A stretch of 64,000 bases of DNA from Maribacter sp. 4G9 (GTDB lineage: Bacteria > Bacteroidota > Bacteroidia > Flavobacteriales > Flavobacteriaceae), in the NCBI RefSeq assembly GCF_002742265.1, contig NZ_MDGL01000007.1:1-64000 (forward strand), written 5' to 3'. This document shows, piece by piece, positions 7,082 through 17,002 of the stretch (the first letter of the stretch is position 1; each line of letters begins with the position of its first letter). The position numbers and the translations under genes were made by a program. The notes under the pieces were generated by a model. The model was given only the letters and a program-made list of their open reading frames with translations. It had not been told where the DNA came from and ran no database searches.

Positions 7082-8089
7082 ATGGATATGAAGAACGAGA
7101 TGAAATTTGCGGTTTTGGGCGGAGGTAGTTGGGCAACGGCCATTGTAAAAATGTTGACCGCGAATCAAGATATGGTAGGCTGGTATATGAGAAACTCTGA
7201 TGCCATTGGTTACCTTAAAATTCAAAAGCACAATCCCAACTATCTTACCTCGGTCGAATTCAAGACGGAGCAGTTGCTCTTGACCGATGACATCAATGAA
7301 ATAGTACATTATGCCGATGTCTTGATATTTGCCATACCATCGGCTTTTTTAATGCAAGAGCTAGCTAAACTTTCCGTTGCCTTGGACGATAAAATCATAT
7401 TTTCCGCCATTAAAGGTATCGTGCCCGAAACTGGAAAAATTGTTGGCGAACATTTTCATGATACCTATAACATTCCTTTTGAGAATATTGGGGTGATTAC
7501 AGGGCCATGCCATGCGGAGGAAGTTGCCATGGAACGACTTTCGTATTTGACCATTGCCTGTGCAGATTCCAAAAAGGCTAAGTTAGTGGCCAAAAATTTG
7601 TCCAGCAATTTTATCAAGACGAAAATAACCAAGGATATTATTGGTACGGAGTATGCCGCCATGCTAAAGAACATTTATGCCATAGCTGCGGGTATTGCCC
7701 ACGGTCTTGGTTACGGCGACAACTTTCAAAGTGTATTGATGAGCAATGCCATTCGAGAAATGAAACGGTACACGAAGCGAATCCATAATATAGACCGAAA
7801 CATCAACCAATCTGCTTATTTAGGGGATTTACTGGTTACCGGATATTCCACATTTAGTAGAAATAGAATGTTTGGGAACATGATCGGAAAGGGATATACC
7901 GTAAAAAGCGCCCAAATGGAAATGAGTATGGTCGCCGAAGGGTATTACGCCACCAAAAGTGCCTACCAAATAAAGAACGATTTTAAAAAGAAGGTAAAGA
8001 CTCCCATCATCGATGCGGTGTATGAGGTGCTCTATGAAAACAAAAATGCCAAAAAAGTCTTCGCTGCTTTGACAGAGAAGCTGGATTAA
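7082..8089 (+). CDS. gpsA: NAD(P)H-dependent glycerol-3-phosphate dehydrogenase
   Basis: A 335-residue enzyme reducing dihydroxyacetone phosphate to sn-glycerol 3-phosphate for phospholipid synthesis, in the cytoplasm. The Rossmann loop LGGGSWATA lies at residues 12-20, VITGPCHAEEVA follows near 138, and the C-terminal domain has KNIYAIAAGIAHGLGYGDN with the catalytic Lys. The length is usual. Met1, Met3 and Met7 are all possible starts. Its stop overlaps the stop of the convergent glpD gene by 4 bases, so the anabolic and catabolic glycerol phosphate enzymes face each other. Confidence 0.95.
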   Translation: MDMKNEMKFAVLGGGSWATAIVKMLTANQDMVGWYMRNSDAIGYLKIQKHNPNYLTSVEFKTEQLLLTDDINEIVHYADVLIFAIPSAFLMQELAKLSVALDDKIIFSAIKGIVPETGKIVGEHFHDTYNIPFENIGVITGPCHAEEVAMERLSYLTIACADSKKAKLVAKNLSSNFIKTKITKDIIGTEYAAMLKNIYAIAAGIAHGLGYGDNFQSVLMSNAIREMKRYTKRIHNIDRNINQSAYLGDLLVTGYSTFSRNRMFGNMIGKGYTVKSAQMEMSMVAEGYYATKSAYQIKNDFKKKVKTPIIDAVYEVLYENKNAKKVFAALTEKLD

Positions 8090-9753
8090 GCTCTATTCAA
8101 TGAAAAATCCGAATGTTCCTTGATTTCATTTTCCAAGGTTTTCTGCCAAGCTTTTAGATGAGCATCGTCCGATTTCAAAATAACCTTAAATTCATTTAGG
8201 ACCGGATTCATATACTGAGTAATACTCTCAATGTCAAAATAGAGCCTACCCGTACGCCTAATAAAGAAATCCATGGGGTTTAGCACCATTTCGTTGTAGA
8301 ATCCGTACTCCAACTCCGCCAAAACAAGTTTGGTAGCATTGTCCTTTTCAGTTCTTTTTCCATAAAGCTCAAGGATTGCCTCCGTTTGCTCACCATAATT
8401 CGTAACCAAAAACCACGCGTCATGTTTGGAAAAACGTTCGGGCTTGATGCGTTCGTACACCTTGTCAATGTATTTTTTCACGTGTTTGAACTTCTTGAAA
8501 TTATCGTTTCCGCAGAGCGAAATCTTGTCCGTATAGCATTTCTTGGTTTCGGTATTGTGTTCCTGTTTCAGTTTCTCCACTACGCGGTCCACGACGCGTT
8601 CCGCCATTTTACGGTAACCCGTAAGCTTTCCACCCGCTATACTGATGAGCCCCGTATCCGAAACAAAAATCTCGTCCTTTCTAGATAATTCGGAAGCGGA
8701 TTTTCCTTCTTCATGAATCAAAGGTCTAAGACCTGCCCAGGAAGAAACAATATCATCCAGTTCCAGATTGATATCCGGGAACATATTGTTCACTGCCGAA
8801 ATAAGATAGATGGCATCGGCAATATCCGTTCGAACCTTGTCCTTATTATCGTTATAATTAGTATCCGTAGTCCCTACATAAGTTATCTTCCCCCTTGGAA
8901 TGGCGAACATCATTCGGCCATCGGGAATATCAAAATAAACAGATTGTTTTACGGGAAGCTTTTCATATGGAAAAACCAAATGGACTCCTTTTGTTAAGTG
9001 CAGTTGCTTACCTTTTTTGGAATTGTTGAGCACCCTAAGGTCGTCTACCCAAGGTCCCGCAGCGCTAATGACGTATTTGGACTTGATTTCAAAATCCGTC
9101 CCAGTAACCTCATCCCGTACTTGTACACCGGCAACCTTTTCATTTTTATACAAAAAATCGGTTACCACGGCGTAGTTCAAGGCCTGCGCGCCGAAAAGCA
9201 AGCTTGTCTTTATATTTTCAATGGTGAGCCTGGCATCGTCCGTTCTATATTCGGCATAATAACCCGCTCCGTTCAATATCTTTTTGGGCAAAAGGGGTTC
9301 CAATTTCAAGGCTTCCTTTTTCTCCAACATTTGCCGTTTATCATCTCCTGAAACCTGGGCCAAAATATCGTATACCTTTAGTCCGATGGAGGTCAGCCAT
9401 TTCCCATAGGAGCCATTCTCGATTAATGGCAACAACATTTTCTCTGGAAGCACCAAGTGAGGAGCCAATTTATGTACAATGGCCCTTTCCGAACCCACTT
9501 CCTTAACCAGCCAAAAATCGAATTGTTTTAAATAGCGTAAGCCCCCGTGTATCAATTTGGTAGACTTGCTACTGGTACCGGATGCAAAATCATTTTTTTC
9601 CAGCAAAGCTACTTTCAAGCCCCTGGACGCTGCATCCAAGGCTATACCGGCCCCGGTAATCCCTCCGCCGATAATCACCAGATCAAAAGATTCGGTTTTT
9701 AACCGTTCAATATATTTCTCGCGGTTTAAATTGGAAAACTCTATGTGCTGCAT
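8086..9753 (-). CDS. glpD: Aerobic glycerol-3-phosphate dehydrogenase
   Basis: A 555-residue flavoprotein that oxidises glycerol 3-phosphate to dihydroxyacetone phosphate and passes electrons to the quinone pool at the inner membrane. The FAD-binding motif IIGGGITGAGIALDAASRG lies at about residues 27-45, followed by SGTSSKSTKLIHGGLRYL, a signature of GlpD/GlpO. AGPWVDDLR and SVAGGKLT-like (SIAGGKLTGYRKMAE) blocks follow, and a C-terminal helical domain ends the protein. It is downstream of glpK on the same strand (83-base gap), forming a glycerol-use operon. A glycerol facilitator (glpF) is not visible here. Confidence 0.95.
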   Translation of the reverse strand: MQHIEFSNLNREKYIERLKTESFDLVIIGGGITGAGIALDAASRGLKVALLEKNDFASGTSSKSTKLIHGGLRYLKQFDFWLVKEVGSERAIVHKLAPHLVLPEKMLLPLIENGSYGKWLTSIGLKVYDILAQVSGDDKRQMLEKKEALKLEPLLPKKILNGAGYYAEYRTDDARLTIENIKTSLLFGAQALNYAVVTDFLYKNEKVAGVQVRDEVTGTDFEIKSKYVISAAGPWVDDLRVLNNSKKGKQLHLTKGVHLVFPYEKLPVKQSVYFDIPDGRMMFAIPRGKITYVGTTDTNYNDNKDKVRTDIADAIYLISAVNNMFPDINLELDDIVSSWAGLRPLIHEEGKSASELSRKDEIFVSDTGLISIAGGKLTGYRKMAERVVDRVVEKLKQEHNTETKKCYTDKISLCGNDNFKKFKHVKKYIDKVYERIKPERFSKHDAWFLVTNYGEQTEAILELYGKRTEKDNATKLVLAELEYGFYNEMVLNPMDFFIRRTGRLYFDIESITQYMNPVLNEFKVILKSDDAHLKAWQKTLENEIKEHSDFSLNRA

Positions 9754-9836
9754 AACTTTCTTTCTTCCATAAAGATAAGATGTAAGGCACCCGCATGAAC
9801 TGCCATACTTCTTAATTTAATGATAAAATAACAGGC

Positions 9837-11360
<1,524 letters not shown>

Positions 11361-11363
11361 TTA

Positions 11364-11394
11364 GAAAGATAATAGGATTTAATTAGTTTTCAAA
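11364..11394 (-). promoter_or_regulatory. Promoter of the glpK-glpD operon
   Basis: On the minus strand: TTTG, 19 bases, then TATCTTTC (7 of 8 to TAnnTTTG), 42 bases before the glpK start. Both elements and the spacing fit the Bacteroidetes primary sigma factor. Confidence 0.55.
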
Positions 11395-11427
11395 GGAAAT
11401 GGTGACTTCCCTAATATGTAAGTGATT

Positions 11428-11733
11428 TTACTTTTCCCAGGAATACTCCCGTTCTACCTTACAAATTCTAACTTTGTAGTTTTTATACCAGTCACTAATT
11501 CCTTTGGACTGCGCCAACATATGTTCAGAATTGCTTTTCCAATGGGCAATGGCCTCCAAACTTTTCCAATAACTTACCGTTATTCCGATATCTTCCCTTG
11601 CACTTTCAATACCTAGATAACCGGGTTGGGTTTTGGCCAATTCATCCATGGCCTCTGCCATTTTCGAATAACCATGATCACCATCCGTACGAACGGAAGT
11701 GAAGATTACGGCATAATAGGGTGTGGTTTTCAT
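11428..11733 (-). CDS. ABM (antibiotic biosynthesis monooxygenase) domain protein
   Basis: A 101-residue single ABM domain: YYAVIFTSVR at the N-terminus, a helix with MDELAKTQPGYLGIES, then VSYWKSLEAIAHWKSNSEHMLAQ. These dimeric ferredoxin-like proteins include monooxygenases and heme-degrading enzymes; the 'YWKS.EAI..WK....H' block is shared by small stress-type members. The substrate is unknown. Its start directly follows the stop of the upstream 118-residue gene, so the two are one operon. Confidence 0.85.
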   Translation of the reverse strand: MKTTPYYAVIFTSVRTDGDHGYSKMAEAMDELAKTQPGYLGIESAREDIGITVSYWKSLEAIAHWKSNSEHMLAQSKGISDWYKNYKVRICKVEREYSWEK

Positions 11734-12090
11734 CTAGTCAATAAACTCCTTTTCTAAAAAATAATCTACAATGGCCTCTTTCATTAAAACGGCCTGCTCA
11801 CCAGCCTTTAAAGGTGGAAGATTTTCCTTGATTTTGTAATGTGGCCAACCATCATCATCGAAAAATTCAAATTCATAATACCCATACGGTTCCAACAATC
11901 TGCAAATAGCAATATGCATCAAATCCAATTTGTCGTCTTTCTTGTACTTTCTGTGGTATTGGCCAAGTTCCTGCACACCTACCAAGTATATAATGGCATC
12001 CATCTCCAGGGGATCCCCATCAGAAAATCTATTGGACAATTTTAGCACCAATACTTCCCATCTTTCCTTCAATAAAATATCCCTGGCCAT
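11734..12090 (-). CDS. Conserved hypothetical protein, acidic
   Basis: A 118-residue soluble protein with no signal peptide or membrane segment. It contains KERWEVLVLKLSNRFSDGD, LDLMHIAICRLLEPYGYYEF and FFDDDGWPHYK; I have no family name for it, but the even, codon-rich sequence and the abutting downstream ABM gene support a real gene. The pair is transcribed divergently from cvpA. The function is unknown. Confidence 0.75.
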   Translation of the reverse strand: MARDILLKERWEVLVLKLSNRFSDGDPLEMDAIIYLVGVQELGQYHRKYKKDDKLDLMHIAICRLLEPYGYYEFEFFDDDGWPHYKIKENLPPLKAGEQAVLMKEAIVDYFLEKEFID

Positions 12091-12151
12091 AGAATTTCGT
12101 TAGAATGTATTGATAGTATTTTAAAGGTATAAAGGTACTAATCTAAAGTTT

Positions 12152-12159
12152 TATATTTG
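12152..12159 (+). promoter_or_regulatory. Candidate -7 box for cvpA
   Basis: TATATTTG matches TAnnTTTG exactly, 14 bases before the ATG at 12174; this would give a very short leader. No clear TTG partner was found. Confidence 0.35.
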
Positions 12160-12173
12160 TTGAAACTAGTGAA

Positions 12174-12677
12174 ATGAATTTTTTGGACATTGTACTGGGA
12201 TTGCTTCTTTTATGGGGTCTTTGGAAAGGACTTAGCAATGGCCTTTTAGTGGAGATAGCCTCTATCATCGCCATAATTGCAGGTATTTATGGAGCGATTC
12301 ATTTTTCTTACATCGCGGGTGATTATTTATCTGAAAGAATGGACTGGGATGAAAAGTTCATCAATATTGCCGCTTTGGTCATTACTTTTATTTTAATCGT
12401 GATGGCCGTACATCTTTTGGGAAAGATATTGACCAAAATAATCGATATAGCCATGTTGGGTATTCTAAACAAACTGGCAGGAGCCATCTTTGGTATTTTG
12501 AAGGTGGCCGTAATTCTTGGGGCGCTTTTGGTGTTCTTGGAACGCTTGAACACTAATTTTGTTTTCCCTAACCAGGAGATGAAGGCCAATTCCGTTCTAT
12601 ACGACCCTTTAATAGACATTGGTGCCTTTCTTTTTGACAATGTACTCCAAAGTGATTTAACGGAAGAACTTCCTTGA
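12174..12677 (+). CDS. CvpA family membrane protein
   Basis: A 167-residue inner-membrane protein with four predicted membrane segments (about residues 5-20, 25-45, 62-85 and 105-125). The N-terminal NFLDIVLGLLLLWGLWKGLSNG matches CvpA (colicin V production protein) well, as does the GILKVAVILGALLVFLERL region. In other bacteria CvpA is linked to envelope homeostasis and purine-dependent phenotypes. It is monocistronic here. Confidence 0.88.
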   Translation: MNFLDIVLGLLLLWGLWKGLSNGLLVEIASIIAIIAGIYGAIHFSYIAGDYLSERMDWDEKFINIAALVITFILIVMAVHLLGKILTKIIDIAMLGILNKLAGAIFGILKVAVILGALLVFLERLNTNFVFPNQEMKANSVLYDPLIDIGAFLFDNVLQSDLTEELP

Positions 12678-12884
12678 TCGACCAAAAACCCTAATTTTCA
12701 GACCAAAAACATTTTCTCCTAGATTCTAGGCATTTGGTCGAAAAATAGATGGGTTTCAACATGACCAACGTGTATTTTAAGTAATATTACAATGTTGATT
12801 TCCCCGATCAACACGAGAACAGAAACCCTATCTTACTTTCCTACGAAGCTATCCTGAACGGCCTGCTTACAAAGAGAACACTAT

Positions 12885-13364
12885 ATGAAAATGAGATTGC
12901 TATTCGCTATCCCGGTGTTGTTTGTATTGCTCCATTCTTGTACGGCCGAACCCTTGCAGGACGATACAATTATTGAGGAAGCCCAGAATAATGCATTTCT
13001 GGAACAGGAAGTACTGAGCATAGTTAACGATCACAGAGTATCTTTAGGCCTGAACAAACTTGAGTTCAGTGAAATCGCCTACAAGTATGCGAACAAGCAT
13101 ACGGACTACATGATAGCCAAAGGGAGTTTAAGCCATGACAATTTTAGCGCTAGGGCGTCCAGCATTAATTCTGAGGTTACCGTAAAGATGGTAGCGGAAA
13201 ATGTGGCCAAGGATTACGATACGGCCATGGAAGCCTTTGAGGGATGGTATCGGAGCGCCAGCCATAAAAAGACCATGGAGGGCGAATTTTCACATACAGC
13301 GGTCAGCGTTAAAAAGAACGCCCAAGGCGACTTTTACTATACACAGCTTTTCTATCAGGAATAG
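12885..13364 (+). CDS. CAP-domain lipoprotein (copy 1)
   Basis: A 159-residue lipoprotein: signal peptide ending in LLHSC (Cys19), a short linker, then a CAP/SCP-like domain with EVLSIVNDHRVSLGLNKLEF, KHTDYMIAKGSLSHDNF, AENVAKDYDTAMEAFEGW and SASHKKTMEG. Bacterial CAP proteins are extracytoplasmic; the usual His/Glu pockets are partly present (H of HTDY, H of LSHDNF). A close relative follows 204 bases downstream, so this is a tandem duplication. Biochemical role unknown. Confidence 0.87.
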   Translation: MKMRLLFAIPVLFVLLHSCTAEPLQDDTIIEEAQNNAFLEQEVLSIVNDHRVSLGLNKLEFSEIAYKYANKHTDYMIAKGSLSHDNFSARASSINSEVTVKMVAENVAKDYDTAMEAFEGWYRSASHKKTMEGEFSHTAVSVKKNAQGDFYYTQLFYQE

Positions 13365-13568
13365 GTGTAGCTTTCAATGCCCATATTCTCAATACACTTA
13401 CAGGGAACGGCTATAAAAAGTCGATAAAAAGAACATGTAGTTAGTCGATTATCGTCTATTTTACGGTGTTTGTCTTATCATCGAATTTGTTATCCACCAT
13501 AAAGATAAAATATTGATCCAGGTTTCATTTGGGGATACCTTTGCCCCATAGAATAGAAATCCCCCGGA

Positions 13569-14063
13569 ATGAGAACAATTAATAAAATGTTCTATGTATT
13601 GGTCCTTATAGCAGTTCAATCCTGTTCAAAGGACACGTATGTAGAAATGGAAGAACAAAGTAATTTGGGCTTTTCCGTTGCCTCAAATATTCAAACAACA
13701 CAGGAAAACGAGCTTTTTGATTTGGTGAACGAACATAGATTATCTTTAGGTCTAAATGAACTTCAATTTGAAATAACGAGTTATCAACAGGCAAGTGAAC
13801 ATAATGATTATATGATATCTAAGGGGCAAATAAGCCATACTAATTTTAATACACGCGCAGAAAATATTTCCGCTAAAACGGGAGCCACGGACGTAACGGA
13901 GAATGTTGCCAAAGATTATGATACAGCTGCTGAAGCCTTTGAAGCTTGGTTGGACAGCCCAAACCATAGAAAAAACTTGGAAGGGGATTACACCCATTCC
14001 GCTTTGAGTATCCTCCCTGACGAAGAGGGAGAGTTGTACTTCACACAAATTTTTATTAGATAA
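13569..14063 (+). CDS. CAP-domain lipoprotein (copy 2)
   Basis: A 164-residue paralogue of the preceding gene, with lipobox AVQSC (Cys19) and the same CAP motifs: LVNEHRLSLGLNELQFE, EHNDYMISKGQISHTNF, TENVAKDYDTAAEAFEAW and SPNHRKNLEGDYTHSA. The second half is better conserved between the copies than the linker, as expected for a folded domain with a free tether. A Rho-independent terminator follows at 14092. Confidence 0.88.
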   Translation: MRTINKMFYVLVLIAVQSCSKDTYVEMEEQSNLGFSVASNIQTTQENELFDLVNEHRLSLGLNELQFEITSYQQASEHNDYMISKGQISHTNFNTRAENISAKTGATDVTENVAKDYDTAAEAFEAWLDSPNHRKNLEGDYTHSALSILPDEEGELYFTQIFIR

Positions 14064-14091
14064 GGTTATTACTGATTTGATTTTACAATGG

Positions 14092-14118
14092 AACCCTTGT
14101 GAGAGCAGGGGTTTTTTT
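14092..14118 (+). terminator. Terminator after the CAP pair
   Basis: AACCCTT pairs with AGGGGTT (one G-U pair) around an 8-base loop, followed by seven T. Confidence 0.8.
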
Positions 14119-14173
14119 ATGACCAATTCCCAATTAGTTCTTCACTTTTTTTACCTTTAGAAAAACTAAGATT

Positions 14174-14716
14174 ATGGGAATAAAACCTCCATTCAACCTC
14201 AATCAATGGATTGAGGAAAACAGACAAACATTAAAACCCCCAGTAGGCAACAAAAACCTTTACAAAGATGCCGGGGATTACATTGTTATGGTCGTGGCAG
14301 GACCAAATGCTAGAAAAGATTACCATTATAACGAAACAGAAGAACTTTTTTATCAGTTGGAGGGTACTATTGAAGTTCACATTCAGGAGGATGGCAAAAA
14401 GAAAACCATGAAATTGGGCCCGGGAGACATGTACCTGCATCCTGCCAAGGTTCCCCATTCGCCCGTAAGGCATGAGCATTCCATTGGTCTGGTCATTGAG
14501 CGTAAGAGGGCGGACATGAATGTAGATGATGGACTTCTATGGTTTTGTGATAACTGTAACCATAAACTTTATGAGGCTTACTTTACCTTGAACGATATAG
14601 AAAAAGACTTTTTGGCCCACTTTAAACATTTTTATAGCTCAGAGGAACTACGAACCTGTGACAAATGTGGTACCGTTATGCCGGTTGACGAACGTTTCAT
14701 AGCAAAAGAAGAGTAA
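14174..14716 (+). CDS. nbaC: 3-hydroxyanthranilate 3,4-dioxygenase
   Basis: A 180-residue cupin enzyme that opens the ring of 3-hydroxyanthranilate, the step leading to quinolinate/NAD or to 2-aminomuconate. The cupin motif has DYHYNETEELFYQLEG (His and Glu ligands) and LHPAKVPHSPVRHE. The C-terminal end carries two CxxC pairs (WFCDNCNHKLYE and TCDKCGTVMP) that form the rubredoxin-like iron site of the bacterial enzymes. TACCTTTA (14152-14159) is a likely -7 box. The DUF1304 gene starts on the last base of its stop codon, so the two are co-transcribed. Confidence 0.93.
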   Translation: MGIKPPFNLNQWIEENRQTLKPPVGNKNLYKDAGDYIVMVVAGPNARKDYHYNETEELFYQLEGTIEVHIQEDGKKKTMKLGPGDMYLHPAKVPHSPVRHEHSIGLVIERKRADMNVDDGLLWFCDNCNHKLYEAYFTLNDIEKDFLAHFKHFYSSEELRTCDKCGTVMPVDERFIAKEE

Positions 14717-15090
14717 TGTTAATCTTGGCTAAAGGGATTACGGTTTTGGTTGCATTGATGCATTGTTACTTTTTATGGTTGGAAATGTTTGCCTGGACCA
14801 CCAAGGCTAAAAAGGTATTTCGAAATTTTCCTGATGAACTATTTGAACCCACCAAAAGTATGGCAGCCAACCAGGGATTGTACAATGGGTTTTTGGCCGC
14901 AGGTCTATTGTGGTCCTTAATCATATCCTCGCCGGAATGGTCCGTAAATATTGCCCTTTTCTTTTTGGCCTGCGTCTTTATTGCTGGTGTATATGGGGCA
15001 ATTTCCGTCTCAAAAAAAATATTTTACGTACAGGGACTCCCTGCATTGTTGGGAATCATCGTTTGGTCCGCCCTTAAGTTTGGTTTGTAA
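14716..15090 (+). CDS. DUF1304 family membrane protein
   Basis: A 124-residue protein with four membrane segments (about residues 5-22, 50-68, 75-95 and 100-120). The HCYFLWLEMFAWTTKAKKVF block near the N-terminus and NQGLYNGFLAAGL are the DUF1304 signature. The function of the family is unknown. The start shares one base with the nbaC stop, so translation is probably coupled. Confidence 0.88.
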   Translation: MLILAKGITVLVALMHCYFLWLEMFAWTTKAKKVFRNFPDELFEPTKSMAANQGLYNGFLAAGLLWSLIISSPEWSVNIALFFLACVFIAGVYGAISVSKKIFYVQGLPALLGIIVWSALKFGL

Positions 15091-15116
15091 AGAGCAAACT
15101 ATTCTTCGTATTTTTG
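15085..15116 (+). promoter_or_regulatory. Promoter of the aldehyde dehydrogenase gene
   Basis: TTG (15085-15087), 21 bases, TATTTTTG (15109-15116, exact TAnnTTTG). The start codon follows 36 bases later. The TTG overlaps the end of the DUF1304 gene, so the dehydrogenase can be transcribed separately. Confidence 0.55.
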
Positions 15117-15151
15117 TTTAAATATAACATCAGGGGATAAAAAAGTTACAA

Positions 15152-16705
15152 ATGTCAGAAATTGCTAAAGAATTTGGAATAGTTGATGCCTTATCGGCCT
15201 TAGGCCTAAAAGAAAACAACAACGGCTCTTCAACGGGCATAGAAAATTTTGCAACAGGAAATACTATTGAATCCTATTCGCCAGTTGACGGCTCTTTAAT
15301 AGGCAAGGTAATATCAACCTCCAGAGAGGACTATGAAAAAGTGATGGAGAAGGCCACCAATGCCTTCAAAATTTGGAGAAAAATGCCCGCTCCCCAACGT
15401 GGGGAAATTGTACGTCAATTTGGTAATAAACTTCGGGAGCTAAAGGAGCCCCTGGGGAAGCTGGTTTCCTTTGAAATGGGTAAAAGTTATCAGGAGGGCT
15501 TGGGAGAAGTTCAGGAAATGATAGACATCTGCGATTTTGCAGTGGGCCTATCACGACAACTCCACGGACTTACCATGCACTCCGAACGCCCTGGACACAG
15601 AATGTACGAGCAATACCATTCCTTGGGAGTCGTAGGGATAATTTCTGCCTTTAACTTTCCCGTGGCCGTCTGGGCCTGGAATACGGCCTTGGCCTGGGTA
15701 TGCGGAGATGTCTGTGTATGGAAGCCATCGGAAAAAACACCTTTGTGCGGTATCGCCTGCCAGAACATTGCGGCGGCCGTTTTCAAGGAAAACAATCTAC
15801 CCGAGGGTATTTCATGCCTTATCAATGGCGATTACCAAGTTGGCGAATTTATGACACAGGACAAAAGGATTCCGTTGGTATCCGCAACGGGATCTATCCG
15901 CATGGGAAAAATAGTGGCCCAAGCAGTGGCCGCTAGGCTGGGAAAATCCTTATTGGAGCTGGGCGGCAACAATGCCATTATCGTAACACCCGATGCGGAT
16001 ATCAAAATGACGGTCATTGGAGCTGTTTTTGGCGCAGTAGGTACCGCAGGACAGCGTTGCACCTCCACCAGAAGGTTGATTATACACGAATCCATATACG
16101 ATACGGTAAAGGATGCCTTGGTATCCGCATACCAACAATTGCGAATTGGCAATCCCTTGGATGAGAACAACCATGTAGGTCCACTTATTGACACCCACGC
16201 CGTCACCCTTTACAAACAAGCTCTCCAACAGGTCGTTGAAGAAGGCGGTAACCTAATCGTTGAAGGTGACGTACTTCAAGGTAAGGGCTATGAAAGTGGT
16301 TGTTATGTAAAACCCGCCATAGCGGAAGCCAAAAATGATTACAAAATCGTTCAACACGAGACCTTTGCTCCCGTCCTGTATTTGCTAAAATATTCCGGCG
16401 ATGTAGAAAATGCCATAGAAAAGCAGAATGGAGTGGTTCAAGGACTTTCATCCGCTATTATGACGAACAATTTACGGGAAGCGGAAAAATTCCTTTCCGT
16501 AGCAGGAAGCGATTGTGGCATTGCCAATGTAAATATTGGAACCTCCGGAGCAGAAATTGGTGGTGCCTTTGGTGGTGAAAAAGAAACGGGCGGTGGCCGT
16601 GAAAGTGGTTCCGATGCTTGGAAAATCTACATGAGGAGACAGACCAATACCATTAACTATACCACCGAATTACCGCTGGCCCAGGGCATAAAATTTGACT
16701 TATAA
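15152..16705 (+). CDS. ALDH7-type aldehyde dehydrogenase
   Basis: A 517-residue NAD-dependent dehydrogenase. ISAFNFPVAVWAWNTALAW, KPSEKTPLCG and VSATGSIRMGK form the cofactor site; Glu269 in LELGGNNA and the nucleophile Cys303 in GTAGQRCTSTRRL are present. This pattern is that of the ALDH7 group, which oxidises L-2-aminoadipate semialdehyde / piperideine-6-carboxylate in lysine breakdown. The nearby 3-hydroxyanthranilate dioxygenase raises the alternative of 2-aminomuconate semialdehyde as a substrate, but those enzymes belong to another ALDH group. It has its own promoter and a strong terminator. Confidence 0.9.
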   Translation: MSEIAKEFGIVDALSALGLKENNNGSSTGIENFATGNTIESYSPVDGSLIGKVISTSREDYEKVMEKATNAFKIWRKMPAPQRGEIVRQFGNKLRELKEPLGKLVSFEMGKSYQEGLGEVQEMIDICDFAVGLSRQLHGLTMHSERPGHRMYEQYHSLGVVGIISAFNFPVAVWAWNTALAWVCGDVCVWKPSEKTPLCGIACQNIAAAVFKENNLPEGISCLINGDYQVGEFMTQDKRIPLVSATGSIRMGKIVAQAVAARLGKSLLELGGNNAIIVTPDADIKMTVIGAVFGAVGTAGQRCTSTRRLIIHESIYDTVKDALVSAYQQLRIGNPLDENNHVGPLIDTHAVTLYKQALQQVVEEGGNLIVEGDVLQGKGYESGCYVKPAIAEAKNDYKIVQHETFAPVLYLLKYSGDVENAIEKQNGVVQGLSSAIMTNNLREAEKFLSVAGSDCGIANVNIGTSGAEIGGAFGGEKETGGGRESGSDAWKIYMRRQTNTINYTTELPLAQGIKFDL

Positions 16706-16722
16706 GAGATGGAACACAAACG

Positions 16723-16748
16723 GCGGCCTATACTTTAGGCCGCTTTTT
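16723..16748 (+). terminator. Terminator of the aldehyde dehydrogenase gene
   Basis: GCGGCCT pairs with AGGCCGC around a 7-base loop, followed by five T. The 3' arm also encodes the end of the candidate small minus-strand gene. Confidence 0.85.
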
Positions 16749-16869
16749 GGTTAGGCCCGTTCTGTGTCCAACTACCTTCCAATAAATTCTGGATTCCCAG
16801 AATCACGAACATACATAGCAATTTAAATGCTTCGATAATTCCTTTTTTGAGCTTTTTCATAGTGTTCAT
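16735..16869 (-). CDS. Possible small hydrophobic peptide, 44 residues
   Basis: On the minus strand, ATG at 16869 opens a 44-codon frame: a basic N-terminus (MKKLKKG with a second ATG at 16860), a hydrophobic amphipathic stretch IIEAFKLLCMFVILGIQNLL (residues 11-30) and a polar tail rich in Asn and Gln. The composition looks like a small membrane peptide and the codons look natural, but I know no family. The stop codon lies in the stem of the convergent terminator. No convincing promoter was found; an upstream minus-strand hairpin (16968-17002) would cut off read-through. It may be chance. Confidence 0.35.
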   Translation of the reverse strand: MNTMKKLKKGIIEAFKLLCMFVILGIQNLLEGSWTQNGPNQKAA

Positions 16870-16967
16870 TTTCACATCTTAAAGTAGCGCAATCAAGTAG
16901 ATGCTTTCTACATACTTGTATATTTGGAACTATAGCCTGTACATCAAGATAATTGATTATCACATCC

Positions 16968-17002
16968 AAAAAAAAGCTCCATGCTTACTACAAAGATGGA
17001 GC
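16968..17002 (-). terminator. Orphan minus-strand terminator-like hairpin
   Basis: GCTCCAT (16976-16982) pairs with ATGGAGC (16996-17002). On the minus strand the stem is followed by eight T. No minus-strand gene of 60 codons or more lies upstream, so either a short RNA ends here or the hairpin serves in the plus-strand leader. Confidence 0.45.

Noticed and set aside
6964-7143. 60-codon N-terminal extension of the lipoprotein gene
   Set aside because: It would overlap the divergent gpsA start and bury the lipoprotein signal; the ATG at 6963 gives a perfect signal peptide.
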